Below, piece after piece: positions 48,556 to 59,505 of a stretch of DNA of 64,000 nucleotides. Below the pieces are notes generated by a model. That model was not told where the DNA came from and did not search any database. It worked only from the letters and a program-made list of their open reading frames with translations. How positions within the stretch are numbered: the first letter of the stretch is position 1; each line of letters starts with the position of its first letter. The stretch comes from Gordionus sp. m RMFG-2023 (Eukaryota; Nematomorpha; Gordioida; Chordodea; Parachordodidae), in contig NC_088775.1 of NCBI RefSeq assembly GCF_954871325.1, positions 29,303,561 to 29,367,560 on the forward strand. The letters are read 5' to 3'. Made by a program: the position numbers and the translations under genes.

Positions 48556-49949
48556 CGAATAATTTTTTTAAAATTATCAAAAAATAATCCCGCCGCTAAC
48601 GAAAATATTTCTAAAAAATTATGTTAGTATTTTCTGAACGTTGAGAGTATTTCGTTTTTAATTTCAAAAGGGCAATCTTTAAATGAGAATTGATAAATCG
48701 GTTGGTAGCTTTTATATTTTATAATTGTGACGATAGATTTTTATAGAAATATATGAAAATTATGAAAGAGGTTTTACAATTTAAAATTGAAAAGAAAAAT
48801 GTGAAAGCAAATTTTTCGCTAGAAAGAGAAAGGTTATTTCCATAATCCACTCATCTAGACTTGAATACCATGAAGAGGGGGGGGGGGTATTTCTAACACG
48901 CCACTAAGGTTAAAATATATATAAAATTAAAATGAAAATTATGACACTATTCTGTTCCTTTCTTTTATATCAGTTTGAATCCCGGACAAAAATAACATAA
49001 TGGAAATTTTTTATGTTTAATACTATTGATTTTAAAAATTGTATCTTATAAATTTTCAAAAAAAGTATTGATCCTAATCACTGATTACAAAAGCTTATTT
49101 AATTCAAAGACTATCTCAAGTAATTGAACGCTACCAAAAAATATGGTGAATTCCATATCAAATCAACCAAGGTTTCAACCCGACCTCCTTCAATTTTTCT
49201 TAAATGTTGTATACTGGTAGTATATACTATAAATAAGAAAAAAAATGAAATTTTACCTTCCAAGACTGTTTACCCGCTAAGATATGGCCGTTTAGAGCAC
49301 GGAAAAATGGTACATTTTTGACAAAATGCACCTCATTTATTTTCAAATATCTCGAGAAATAATTATGTTAGAAAAATAATTTAAATTTTATTTTGTAACT
49401 TAATAAAAGTTCTTTAAAATGACATAAAAATAAATATGATGGGCATTTTATTAATATCAAAAACCGGATGTGTAAAACCGGAAATGGCCATAGAAAAAAA
49501 AGGTATTTTTTTTCAAAATTTCTTTTCTGTAGATAGATATCACACTGCTTTATATTTGTACAAAATCCTAGACAGGGATAAACATGGATTTAGGAGTTAT
49601 CACTCTTTATATGGCTAAAATTGAACAAATTTAACATTAATATCATCATATTTTAATTTAATGAATAGTTATGAAATAATGTTAATTTAAAAATTATGTC
49701 TAAATGACAGGCCCTTACTTTTTTTTATCTTTTTCAAAATTTTTGAGAAGTGGCTGGAATAATGAGCTTTGTTTAACATTTTAGTTAAATTTTGTCTCGA
49801 AGTTACTTGACAAAATAATTCTAAACATATTTATAACTTTATTTGCCTCAAATTGCATTACATATAATACAATCAAAAATTTATAATTAAATATATCATA
49901 TATTATAATCATCCAAGGAATTTTAATAAATTATGACTTTTGTTTTCGT

Positions 49950-50345
49950 CTAGAGGAATAAAAGCTTGGAACTTTGTGTTCCAGAAATTCTCTTTGCTTT
50001 CAAAAATCTTCTTTCAAGATGACTTTCTATGTTCATATATTCATTATTGCTCATAAATATATAATTTACCCCATAGATATTATTTCTTGCATAGTTAAAT
50101 AAATCTATTGTTGTCAATATGTGATGTTCATATGGACGTTGCAAGCTTGCTTGAGCTGCTAACCGTTTAGTAACCGCCCCCAAAATGTCGCATGGACTTT
50201 TACCTTGTGCGATTTCAAAAAATGTCACTCAGCCTTTATCCCAAAATCATTTTCATGATTGTAGAGATTAATGAAATCTTTTATTTTTATATTGGTTACT
50301 GCTCCATCAGAAAAATAATAAATTTTAGCCACTCTATTAAATATT
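49950..50345 (-). pseudogene. Fragment of a conserved SDG...GKSPCD protein family
   Basis: The minus strand reads YFSDGAVTNIKIKDFINLYN, then ENDFGIKAE, a TGA in place of an expected Trp codon, HFFEIAQGKSPCDILGAVTK and RLAAQASLQRPYEHHILTT. From memory, many animal genomes encode proteins with FSDG.A.qyKN.knf.nl..H..DF...aEWHFFAtSHGK.PCDGiGGt.KRlaa.asLqrPy; here the alignment is clear but divergent (DILGA for DGIGG). The SDG and HGK...DG positions look like acidic centres of an RNase H-like fold, so a transposase role is possible but not shown. The copy is truncated by the right terminal array and carries the stop, so it is dead. I know no established name. Confidence 0.65.
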
Positions 50346-50357
50346 TCCTTCAAATTT

Positions 50358-50640
50358 TTTTCCCGGGGATATTTTTTCCTATATTGTTAATTTTATAAAA
50401 ATAATTTAATATTTTATAGGATTTAAAAAATGGGGAATTTTTTTCTGAAGAAATTTTTTCCGGGGAAATATTTTCAAAGTGAATTTTTTCCGGAGATTTT
50501 TTTTTCCGAAGAAATAATTACCTAGGAATTATTTTCTGGGGAATTTTTTTCCAGGGAATTATTTTCCTGTGGATTTTTTTCCCGGGGATTTCTGGGGATT
50601 TATATTCCGGGGATTTTTTTTTCCGGGGAATTATTTTCCT
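50358..50640. repeat. Right inverted array of the foldback-like element
   Basis: Reverse-complement counterpart of the left array, with units such as GGGGAATTTTTTTCC and GGGGATTTTTTTCCC. The array is interrupted near 50385-50420 by AT-rich sequence. Confidence 0.82.
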
Positions 50641-50919
50641 AGATTCCAAATAAATAATGCTGCCCCTGAAAAAGAAATTTATAATGAAAAGGGATAATAA
50701 TTCAACCAACTTTGAAAATTGATAATTTTTTTTAAAAAAAAACACCAACAAGAGTTTTTATAATATTAAAAAATAATTCTTTTTATCCTTTTCTAAGGTT
50801 AAATGAATAATAACAAAAGCTAATATTAATCCATATAAACAAATACAATATAAGGAAAATATTATTTAAAACAATACAATAATTTGAAACGTATTGATAA
50901 TGTAAGAAATGGAAATTTA

Positions 50920-51140
50920 ACCTTCACTGTGATTGAGTCCACTTTCCAATTAGTTGCTAGGTAAGGAATGAAATCTCTATGCATTTTAAGTTGAACTATT
51001 TCATTCAATCAATTTTCTGATGTTGTATTTTTGAGATAGGTTTTTATTCTCCGTAATGAATAAAAAGTTTTCTCATTTCCTGTGCTTATAGGATATTGTT
51101 GCCAAAATAGGCAGTTATTTCAATATATTTAGAGAAACTT
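50920..51140 (-). pseudogene. hAT transposase C-terminal remnant
   Basis: The minus strand reads STGNEKTFYSLRRIKTYLKN then a TTSEN.LNEIVQLKMHRDFI stretch, the hAT dimerisation signature. The foldback-like element lies just to the left, where this hAT's left end should be, and may have replaced or interrupted it. A hAT-type right end at 52600-52661 (complement CTCAGGGGCGTAGCCAGAGG) may belong to the same copy. Confidence 0.65.
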
Positions 51141-51426
51141 TAAAATATATTTAAAGTAGGCAATGCTTCCATTGCGTTTTGTGGATGATTATCTATTAAA
51201 ATCAATCTTTCATATGCTATATAAATTCTAAAATGAATTGGTCTTCAGATCCTTTTATCTCATCTGAATAAAATTTTAATTTATTTTAATATCAAGAGTC
51301 AATATATTTCCAAGCGGATTACAATGGGACACGAATTGTATATTGATTTGGATAAATAATGCCAGTGGTATAAAGATGGTTATTTTGCAGTAATAATCTC
51401 AAATCATGGCAACACGAATATTGGAA

Positions 51427-51466
51427 TTATATGTTTGCCTCGATTCGCACCGAGGCAAACATATAA
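51427..51466. repeat. Perfect 16-bp stem hairpin
   Basis: TTATATGTTTGCCTCG and its exact complement flank an 8-base spacer ATTCGCAC. It is followed at 51485-51520 by GC-rich text with related words (GTTAGGTAAACCCCGAGGC). It lies inside the probable hAT remnant. Confidence 0.85.
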
Positions 51467-52599
51467 TCTCAATCGTGTAGGGAAGCCTGGGGTTAGGTAA
51501 ACCCCGAGGCTTGGCAAACTATTTAATCTCATTTTATATTAAATAAACCAGAAGTTTAAAATTTTATCCTAATATAGTTTTTATTAGTTTACATTTATAG
51601 ACAAAAAATCTTTTGAAATAATTAATTATTAAAAATAAAAAAGATTTTTATATGATAGAATTTTAATTTTTATTATAATATATAATCATTTATATGTAAA
51701 TTAAATTTTATGGCAAAGTTTTAACACTCTTCTATAATTTGGGAAAGTTTTATGAGTATTTATAATATCTAGATATTATTTCAATCATGATTTGTCAATT
51801 TAGAGCTAGCGGGGCTTGCTAAACCATACACGTCAATTATGACAGTTAATAATGGAAAAAATTTCAAAATCTTGAAAATGCAATTTCATAGCTGTTTATG
51901 ATTGGTATTTAAGATTTATGCTAAGAAATCATAATCTCTCCTTAATATCCTTATTTTTTTTATCCAAAATGCTTATTAAATATCCAAAATTAAGTTTCAA
52001 TTTTTATATATAATAAGCTTCAATTTATAAGTATATTATAAGATTTTGAACAATAAAACAATAAAATTATTCTATACATATCATTATTAATAAATAAAAA
52101 TGCATTTCAATTTATTATGGCCTAAATTAACCAATAGTTTAAGAAGCCCCTTGAAGTGATTTGCCTCACCCCGCTATTGGGGCTTGTTGGACAAAATTTT
52201 CACTTTTACAAAAAATAAAATTAAAAAAAAATATTATATTCTTAAAATTTTTTATAAGACACCTTTATAGAGTATAGTTTTAGGTATCTAATCATATATT
52301 ATTTTTTATATTTATTTAATAAACCAGGAGCTATTGCCAATTTTGTAAAAATCAGTCCCCAGTTTCCCCTAATTACGATTTCGCTTTCTTGCGAATCTCA
52401 ATCAATTAATCACGATTTCGCTTCAACAATCCATTGAATTCTTGGTCAATATCTCTTATGTTTCTAAGTTGTACTACATAATATTCGCAATTTTGACTAT
52501 AATTTAAAATATAATATAACCTTTCTAAAATAGAGATATACTTTGCAATTAATGAAGCCTTTTATATCTTTTTAAAAATATTTTATGAATAATTTGCAA

Positions 52600-52661
52600 A
52601 TTTTTTGGCTAGGAGAAGTGGGAGTTGTTTTTCTCCCCTTCCCCTCTGGCTACGCCCCTGA
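52600..52661. mobile_element. hAT-type right terminus
   Basis: The plus strand reads TTCTCCCCTTCCCCTCTGGC then TACGCCCCTG; its complement begins CAGGGGCGTAGCCAGAGG, the terminal type shared by G-run hAT copies here. A left partner was not found with confidence. Confidence 0.6.
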
Positions 52662-54547
52662 GTATTTTAAATATTTATATCATAATACATTATAAATGCT
52701 TTCAATTTTCAAATTAATAAAAATCAAATTATTTTATTATATATTCATCATAAACTATTTAGATAATTTCCCTTCACTTATTAACTCTCATTAAAATTAT
52801 TCATTTTTTATAATAATAAAAAATGAAAAGCTTTTAATTTAAATTTAGCAATTTGTTTGTCAAACATCAAATTATGTTGAAGCTACATACATTTTAATAT
52901 ATACCATTCACTACGGGTAAACATATTATAATATTATATTCGTATTTGAATGTGTCACTCATATTCATTTTTATGCAATATGTATGTATAATGTAACAAA
53001 TTTAAGGTAATTTATCTAGGAAAAGGTGTCTAATTTTAATTTAAAACATTAATGATTTTTGTCAACAAAAATGACCTGATCAGTAATTATTAGTCATCTT
53101 AAATTTTAAAAAATCATCTTATTTTATAAAATGAAGATGAATATAAACCAAATAAAAGGGTCATTAAAAATCTCCAAATAAAATTTAATCAAATTCATAT
53201 TCTTACAAAAGGGAAATATATAAGGGCTTCTGATATGCCCTCCCTTTCCCATGTGAGTCTAAAATTATTATACAATATAAGAATGGTGGGAAAGAATAAC
53301 TACCAGGTTAAAAAGACATTGGATAAAGTAGAGGAGAAACCGAAGGTAGGCAAACTATTCTTATCGTCCATAACCTTGGCACCTTTTGTGTTTGTGGAAA
53401 TTCTATATATCAAAAGATACCTACAACTATAAACTATTAGTGGACACTATCATAATTTATTAATATTCTATCATTTTTTGTAAAAGTGTAGATTTTTTCT
53501 AACAAGTTCCATCAGTGAGGTTAGTTAAACCATCTTACGAGGTTTCCAAAACCATTGGATTTCTTAAAAAAATCTTTATTTTGACCAAAAAATCTTAGAA
53601 TAATCAAAAAATTGAAATTTATTTTAAAGAGGATTATATTTACTTAAATTTTTTTTTGATTTTATCATGAAAGATTTTTTTTATATACAAAGTTCATAAG
53701 ATTTACTTATAACAGATTTTTCACAAAAAAAAAGAAAAATCTTCATTTATACAAAATTTTTGAAGATTTTTTATCTTGAAGAGCATTATAAAACTCTAAT
53801 AAAATATAAAAATTAAAATATTTTATAAACATTTAGGACATAAAAAATACTTGATTCTTAGCATTTTTTATTATATCTCATTAAATTTGTTGTAAGTATA
53901 ATTCGCAAAATAAATCATATATATAATATAATTTTAAAAAAAAATTTATAATGATATTAGTAGTTCAAACTTTAAAGTATACCTGGCTTTACTAATCATG
54001 AATAAAATATTATCTATATACCAAATGTGTAAAACCTCACATTATGAAAGAGGTAAGCATTGCTTTAAAGGTTGAACTATATATTAATATTTTTTTATTA
54101 ATATTAATTATATCTTGTCTTATGAAATTTTCCAAATTTAAATTCTTTATGCAGTTAATTATTTCAAAATATTTCTGTGCGCACTATAAAAATCTATATT
54201 AGGACAACCACTATTTATCCTAGTGCTTTACGTTTGAAAATGAGATCAAATGGTTTGCACACATTGTAGTTCAACTAGCCTCCGTATTCTTTACCCTATT
54301 ATACTATTCATTTTAAAATGATGCTAAACATATAACCAAAATTTTTTAATCTATTTCCTAAGTATTTTAAATAGTATATAAAAACTAATGTTGGGTCTGG
54401 TGTCTTTACATTTTTCTATTCAATTACTTAGAGTAAGGGAGACCAGGGCTATCCGATAGGGAGGGTAAAAAGGCAAATGACTATAACTTATTTATATTAA
54501 GAGCTAATTATTTCAAATTTTGTCAATAGATCTATTTCTATACATAC
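52662..54547. other. Unassigned AT-rich DNA
   Basis: No gene was recognised. A plus-strand frame at 53235-53432 (65 residues, with KTLDKVEEKPKVGKLF) has a less biased composition than its surroundings but no family resemblance. Confidence 0.45.
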
Positions 54548-54555
54548 TAACTACC

Positions 54556-56084
54556 CAGTGGCGTATCCAGGATTTTCTTATAGGGGGGAAAAATTTTTGG
54601 GGGCTTCGCCCCCAAACCCCTTTTACCTGGCCTTCGGCCACTTTCCCCGGCCTTTGGCCGGGTCTTATTTAGCTATTCTATTAAATTATGCATAATTTAA
54701 TAATAATTATATTTCTATTTTTAACTATTATTTACTAATTCGTGCTTATGGATAGGATATTACAAGCCTTTTTTTATTATTTCAAGTTAGGTATATTATA
54801 TTTAATAAAGTTTTTTTAAATGTAAAGTTGAAATAAAGTGCAATGTCATTTTTTTTATAAAATTTGCTTTAAAAACTAGCCTCAGCTTAAATTCTCATAC
54901 AATATAAGTAGAATATACTTTTTTTATTGAAAATACTAATAGTAGTTTAAAATATTGACTAGAAAATTTTTTAACTTCTTATCAAATACAAGATTTTTAA
55001 TTATTTCGTTTGTCGTTGGAACCAAATCTCTGTGTATATTTAACAGAGCTAACCCATTTAGCCGAGATTCAGTACTTCGTAAATATGTTTTCAACCTTCT
55101 CAAGTTAGAAAAAGTCCTTTCATTCGTACATGTTGTAATAGGCAAACATGCAAGAATATAAAACAACTTCGAAATATTAGGAAATTGAGCCAAGGTTTCT
55201 TTACACCGATTGAGCGCATCAATAGCATGCTCAGGTAAAATAGCTAAACGTATAAATATTTGTACCACAATTCGAATTCACTGATTAAATTTATTTCAGT
55301 ATCAATCTCATAGGAATAAAATTTTTCTAAATATTTAATTTTACCAATAGTGGCATTTGAAAATGAAGAAGGATCTTTGGGTAATAAAACTTGAAGATTG
55401 CTAAAGACTTGTTTTTTTATCTAAAATCCGTACTTTTATTTGCGATAAAAAAGTATCTAAGAATGGGATGAAAATGGATATTTTATAATATTCTTCAGTT
55501 GAGCCAATATTTATCTTCATCTCAATAATGGCCTAGGTGCTAGACGAGGTTTAATTAGTATTATATCATAAAATTTAGCCTTCGATTCAACGTCTAGATA
55601 AATATTATGAAAATATTTATCTACATTCATTCTTATTGTATCTACCTGTTCATGTATATTTTCCGCCAAATCAATAACCTGAACCAAATCTAAATTTGGT
55701 TTTTGTAAATTTCTACAAAGTAGTGAGCTAAAAATAATTTATTGATGCAACTATCAGCAATGATAAACTCTGATTGATCAATTGAATTCAATAATGATAT
55801 CGCTGCTAACGACACATTACTTTTTTTCATGCTCAGCCTTATTTATAAATTATCGTTTGATTTCAATCTCTTTGACTAAATATTTTTCCGTTTTATTAAT
55901 ATTTTTGAATAATATGTTGGAAAATTGATATTCAAATATTTGTAAAATTTTGATTGGTGGGGGGGGGGGGTTCTGGGGGGTGGGGGTAAAATTTTTATTA
56001 GCTTAAAATGATATTTATGAAAATAGTCAAATTTGCGATGGGGGGGGGAATTTCCCCCTTTCCCCCCCATTGGTTACGCGCCTG
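54556..56084 (-). mobile_element. G-run hAT transposon with perfect 8-bp duplication
   Basis: The left end is CAGTGGCGTATCCAGGATTT; the right end, reverse-complemented, is CAGGCGCGTAACCAATGGGG. TAACTACC flanks it on both sides without mismatch (54548-54555 and 56085-56092). Three GC hairpins follow the left end (54599-54662). The interior carries the C-terminal half of a transposase on the minus strand, decayed further upstream; the N-terminal half is missing, so this is a partly deleted copy. Confidence 0.93.
54936..55400 (-). pseudogene. hAT (ZMYM1-type) transposase C-terminal part
   Basis: An open frame of 110 codons (55268-54936) reads RCKETLAQFPNISKLFYILA, CLPITTCTNERTFSNLRRLK, TYLRSTESRLNGLALLNIHR. 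This is the complete hAT dimerisation region found at the C-terminus of ZMYM1-like and related transposases. Upstream on the minus strand, LQVLLPKDPSSFSNATIGKI continues the protein in another frame. Of all G-run hAT copies here this has the best-preserved C-terminus; it serves as a reference for reading the remnants at 17.1, 43.1, 51.0 and 57.7 kb. Confidence 0.85.
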
Positions 56085-56092
56085 TAACTACC

Positions 56093-57356
56093 ATATGTTC
56101 ATTTAATAGTAGGAGCTACTTATTCAAAAAATATTGATCAAGGACAATTTTTTAACCTTCTCCAATAATTTTTTTAAAATATTGTCTTGAGAAAAATATA
56201 TTTTCTCAAATTTTATGGAATTTATATGCCATATTTCCCAATGTCTGAGCTACGGGTTAAATTTGATTCAAAGTTTTTAGCTCATCTGGGAAATATTTTT
56301 ATAGCCATTTAAGCTAACCAACTACCCTTATGCTAAACGTCAGGGGGTAAAAGGGCAAATAAAAGAAATTTAAATTGCATAATTTATTAAAATTAAAAGA
56401 AAATATTCTAAAAAAATGGAATTGTGCAATGTGCGGCAAAAGTTAAAACAATAGTAAAAACGCGAAAACTGGATAAAGCGTAACAAATGTCCTGAATGGG
56501 CACATTCAAATTGTGGTAGGAATTATTCGTTTTATGTCTGCCCCTACCAATATTATGAAGATCATTTTTTTATAAATATACTGTTTTGTGTGTTGAATTT
56601 TATATTTGTCATCTTACCCAAGGTGGTCGGGGGTAAAAACTACGCTTAAGCCTAATTAGCAAGTCTAATGATGTGGCTATCAAATGATATAATTAGTTTT
56701 ATCCCCTAAGAATAAGATTAAATTAAAAATTTATCAGAGCAAAAAACACCGCCGTGTAGTCTCATTTAATATATATTCCGACATATATTATCTCAGAAAT
56801 GGGGCAGGGTGGGGATATCCACTATACAAAACAGAAATATTCGAGTTTATACATTTTTTAAAAAAATATTATACTAACCAGAATTTCTAAAAAAAATCTG
56901 GACTAACCCTGAATTCCCAATTAGAGCGAATTTCAGGCGATGAATGCAAAAATACAACATATTTCGTATACTTCTGCGCTAATTCACGCTAGCTATGAAT
57001 TCAAAATAGGAAGACTTTTAATTCCGATTGCTTTTTTTTGAATATTTATTCTAATAGTTTCTGATCATAATCCTTAATATTTTACTACATTTCAACTTCA
57101 GGTTCCAAACTCTGATATTAAACCAATACCAGATTCGGGTATCTATAACCTTTAATCCTAAACCTAGTCCAAGAATTTGATTTCCTCAGTCCTGATTTTA
57201 GTGTCACTTGCTAATCGACAAACAATTATTTATTTTGTGACCTTCTTTAACTTAATATTAAAAATGATAATACAAATTTTTAAGGATTTTTGTCTTTATT
57301 TTTCTTATTAATAAGGAATTTTTATTTTGGGGATCTTTCTCCGATTGTTACTTATT
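56093..57356. other. Unassigned AT-rich DNA
   Basis: No coding sequence or terminal repeat was recognised between the two hAT insertions. Confidence 0.5.
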
Positions 57357-57364
57357 ATTTATAT

Positions 57365-58969
57365 CAGGCGCGTACGAATTTTGTTTGGGGTGGGGGGGGG
57401 ATAATAAAATTTTTTAAAAATATTATTGTTTTTTAAAAATATCAAGCATAAATTTTAAATTAATGTGAATTATAAAAAAAATTATTAGTAAAGAATCACT
57501 TAAATGACCAAAATAGAAATTTGAATTTTTTGAGCTTTTACACAAAAAGTTTCTTAAGAATGTATGTTATATATTTACAATGTAAAATCCAATCTTCGTT
57601 GGGAGTAGTCAAATGCCTATGAATATTCAATAGATCCAAACCTTTCAATCTACCTTCAGATGTTGTACTTCTTGGTATGTTTTTCAGAGATCTGCAGGCC
57701 CGGCCACTGGGCCGGACAGTATTGTATTTTAATATTTTTAAATATACCCGGGCCGGGCCTGAAAATTTTTAAAAAAAACCCAGGCCGGGCAGTAAAAAGT
57801 CTTTTAAAAAAATCCGGGCCGTGCCCTGCAAATGGTACTTCAGCAGGTCTCTGTTATTCTTCTTAAAAAAGAGAATGTTCTCTCATTAGTTTACTAATAG
57901 GAAGAGTTTATAAACCCTTTTAATACATTGGGAATTTAATCTAAAATGTGTTTGAAATAATGCAGAGCATCCATAGCATTTTTTGAGACTATATCAACCA
58001 TAGTTAATCTTATAAACATAGTTATCCAGCTAGTAAGGCATCATAAGATACTTTAACATCTTCATAATAAAAATCTAACAAATATTTTTTTTTCTATCAC
58101 CATCTGAAAAAGGATGGGAAGGTTTTTGTGGAAGTAATATTTGCAGATTAGTAAGTGCTGCATGATGAATTAAAATTTATTTATTTGGGTTATAAATGTA
58201 TCTGTATCTAAGATATACTCTTCTACTGACCCTATATTAATGTTTTAACGATGAGCTTGCCTTGCTACGTCGAGGGAGACAAATATTAAACACGTATAGC
58301 TCTGCTTTTGACTCAACAATAAAATATAAAATATGAAATTTTTCATCAACATTAACCCTAATTTCCTTGAGTTCTGATAAAATGCTCTCCGCTATTCTCA
58401 ACTTCTTAATCAAGTCAATGTCATGTTTTTGAAAAGTAATACTTAAAATAGTTGTATAATTAAATAATACATTCTAATGAGAAATAAAATTTGGAATAAG
58501 TATTGAATCCAATAATTTTCTTGCTTCTGAGGAAATATTTCTTTCAGGCCATTGTGATATCTTAGTAATAGCAAATAATTGGCTCTTCTAACTCCTTAAA
58601 AGCTGTTACTGCTTGATGGCAGAGACTCTATCTCGTTGGACAAGGTTGCAATTTCTTTTTCCCTGTAAGTTTCAGAAATAATTATTATTTGACTAGAAAT
58701 TTGAAAATGGTAGATAAATATTACGTCACTAAAAATTTGGAAATAATAAGTAAATATTACGCCGGAAAACTTGAAATCGAAATTAATTGATAAAATAACT
58801 TATGAATGTAATAATAAATGTAATTAAATATATATTTAATATAAGATACGAATAAATATTAACAAATATAAATTAATATAAACAATAATATTTTTGAAAA
58901 ATATATCCGGCATCTGCATTTTTTGGCTTGGGAGGGGGGATTTCCCCCCCCCCGCTGGGTACGCCAATG
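57365..58969 (-). mobile_element. G-run hAT transposon, second complete insertion
   Basis: The left end is CAGGCGCGTACGAATTTTG followed by a G-run; the right end, reverse-complemented, is CATTGGCGTACCCAGCGGGG. ATTTATAT flanks both sides exactly (57357-57364 and 58970-58977). Decayed transposase is legible on the minus strand around 57640-58700, with the dimerisation signature interrupted by a smaller element (57685-57853). The stretch 57935-58015 matches 17860-17945 in hAT copy A. Confidence 0.9.
57685..57853. mobile_element. GC-rich CCGGG-type MITE nested in hAT
   Basis: It interrupts the hAT dimerisation coding region, which reads GTTGTACTTCTTGGTATG before it and resumes with TTATTCTTCTTAAAAAAGAG after it. 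The ends are short inverted repeats, CAGAGATCTGCAGG and (reverse-complemented) CAGAGACCTGCTGAAG. The interior consists of GGCCCGGCC and CCGGGCCGGGCCTG modules separated by T/A runs. This copy defines the limits of the repeat family also seen at 26266 and 37725. The target duplication is unclear because the flanks are T-rich. Confidence 0.7.
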
Positions 58970-59105
58970 ATTTATATATATAAGGTGTTTATGATCATTG
59001 ATTGTAAAATTTTATAATTTTTTATAAACTATCAAAGATTACAATTTTTTTAATTTAAATTTGAGAAAAAAATCTGTTTTCTGCCTGAAATTTATTTCAA
59101 CATGT

Positions 59106-59505
59106 GCATAGGCCTAGCGAGATGCGGGTGTAGGGGTGGGGTGCTGAAAGCGAGACGTTTCCCCATCAGAAATTTCCCAGTTTTCGTAAATATTGTTTCA
59201 AGCGAATAAAATCTTCCCCCTTACACCTACACCTACAACCACTACCCTGCAAAAAATGTACACAACATGCCTCTATAAGGTATAAATAATCATTTTAAAG
59301 AAATAAAATAAAAGTTAATAATTTCATTATAAAAAAAGGCATTTTGTTAAATGAAGGAAGTGAAACCCCAGAATTATTTAAAAAATGTACAATAAGGTCT
59401 ACAATTAGTCAACCTAAAGCCCGCCAATAAAATTTGTGGGGTAAAACTCACCGAATAGTGCCCCAACCCCCTCCCTTATCAAAATTCTGAATGGACTACG
59501 TTCGG
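59106..59505. mobile_element. Short deletion derivative of the 24485-25659 hAT
   Basis: The left end CATAGGCCTAGCGAGATGCG and the following CATCAGAAATTTCCCAGTTTT, CGTAAATATTGTTTCAAGCG and AATCTTCCCCCTTA match, with changes, the first 120 bp of the element at 24485. The right side (CCCTCCCTTATCAAAATTCT then GAATGGACTACGTTCGG) corresponds to its right end. It is non-coding and old. Confidence 0.6.

Larger units (their letters stand above)
48233..50646. mobile_element. Foldback-like DNA transposon
   Basis: Degenerate tandem arrays of a ~16-bp unit (GGAAAATAATTCCCC) at the left (48238-48555) and their reverse complement at the right (about 50358-50640) form long inverted ends. The sequence CAAATAAATA flanks the element on both sides (48223-48232 and 50647-50656), a 10-bp target duplication or a 9-bp one plus a chance base. 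The outermost bases are also related, GTAAGCGGAAAATAATTCC against GAATCTAGGAAAATAATTCC. The interior is about 1.8 kb and holds one recognisable protein fragment on the minus strand. The architecture resembles Foldback/Galileo and Mutator-like Phantom elements; the 9-10-bp duplication favours the Mutator side. Assignment to a superfamily is inference. Confidence 0.8.

Noticed and set aside
48233-50646. The CCCCGG-type arrays as ordinary microsatellites or CRISPR
   Set aside because: Units vary in length and sequence, there are no unique spacers, and the two arrays are in inverted orientation with shared flanking duplication.
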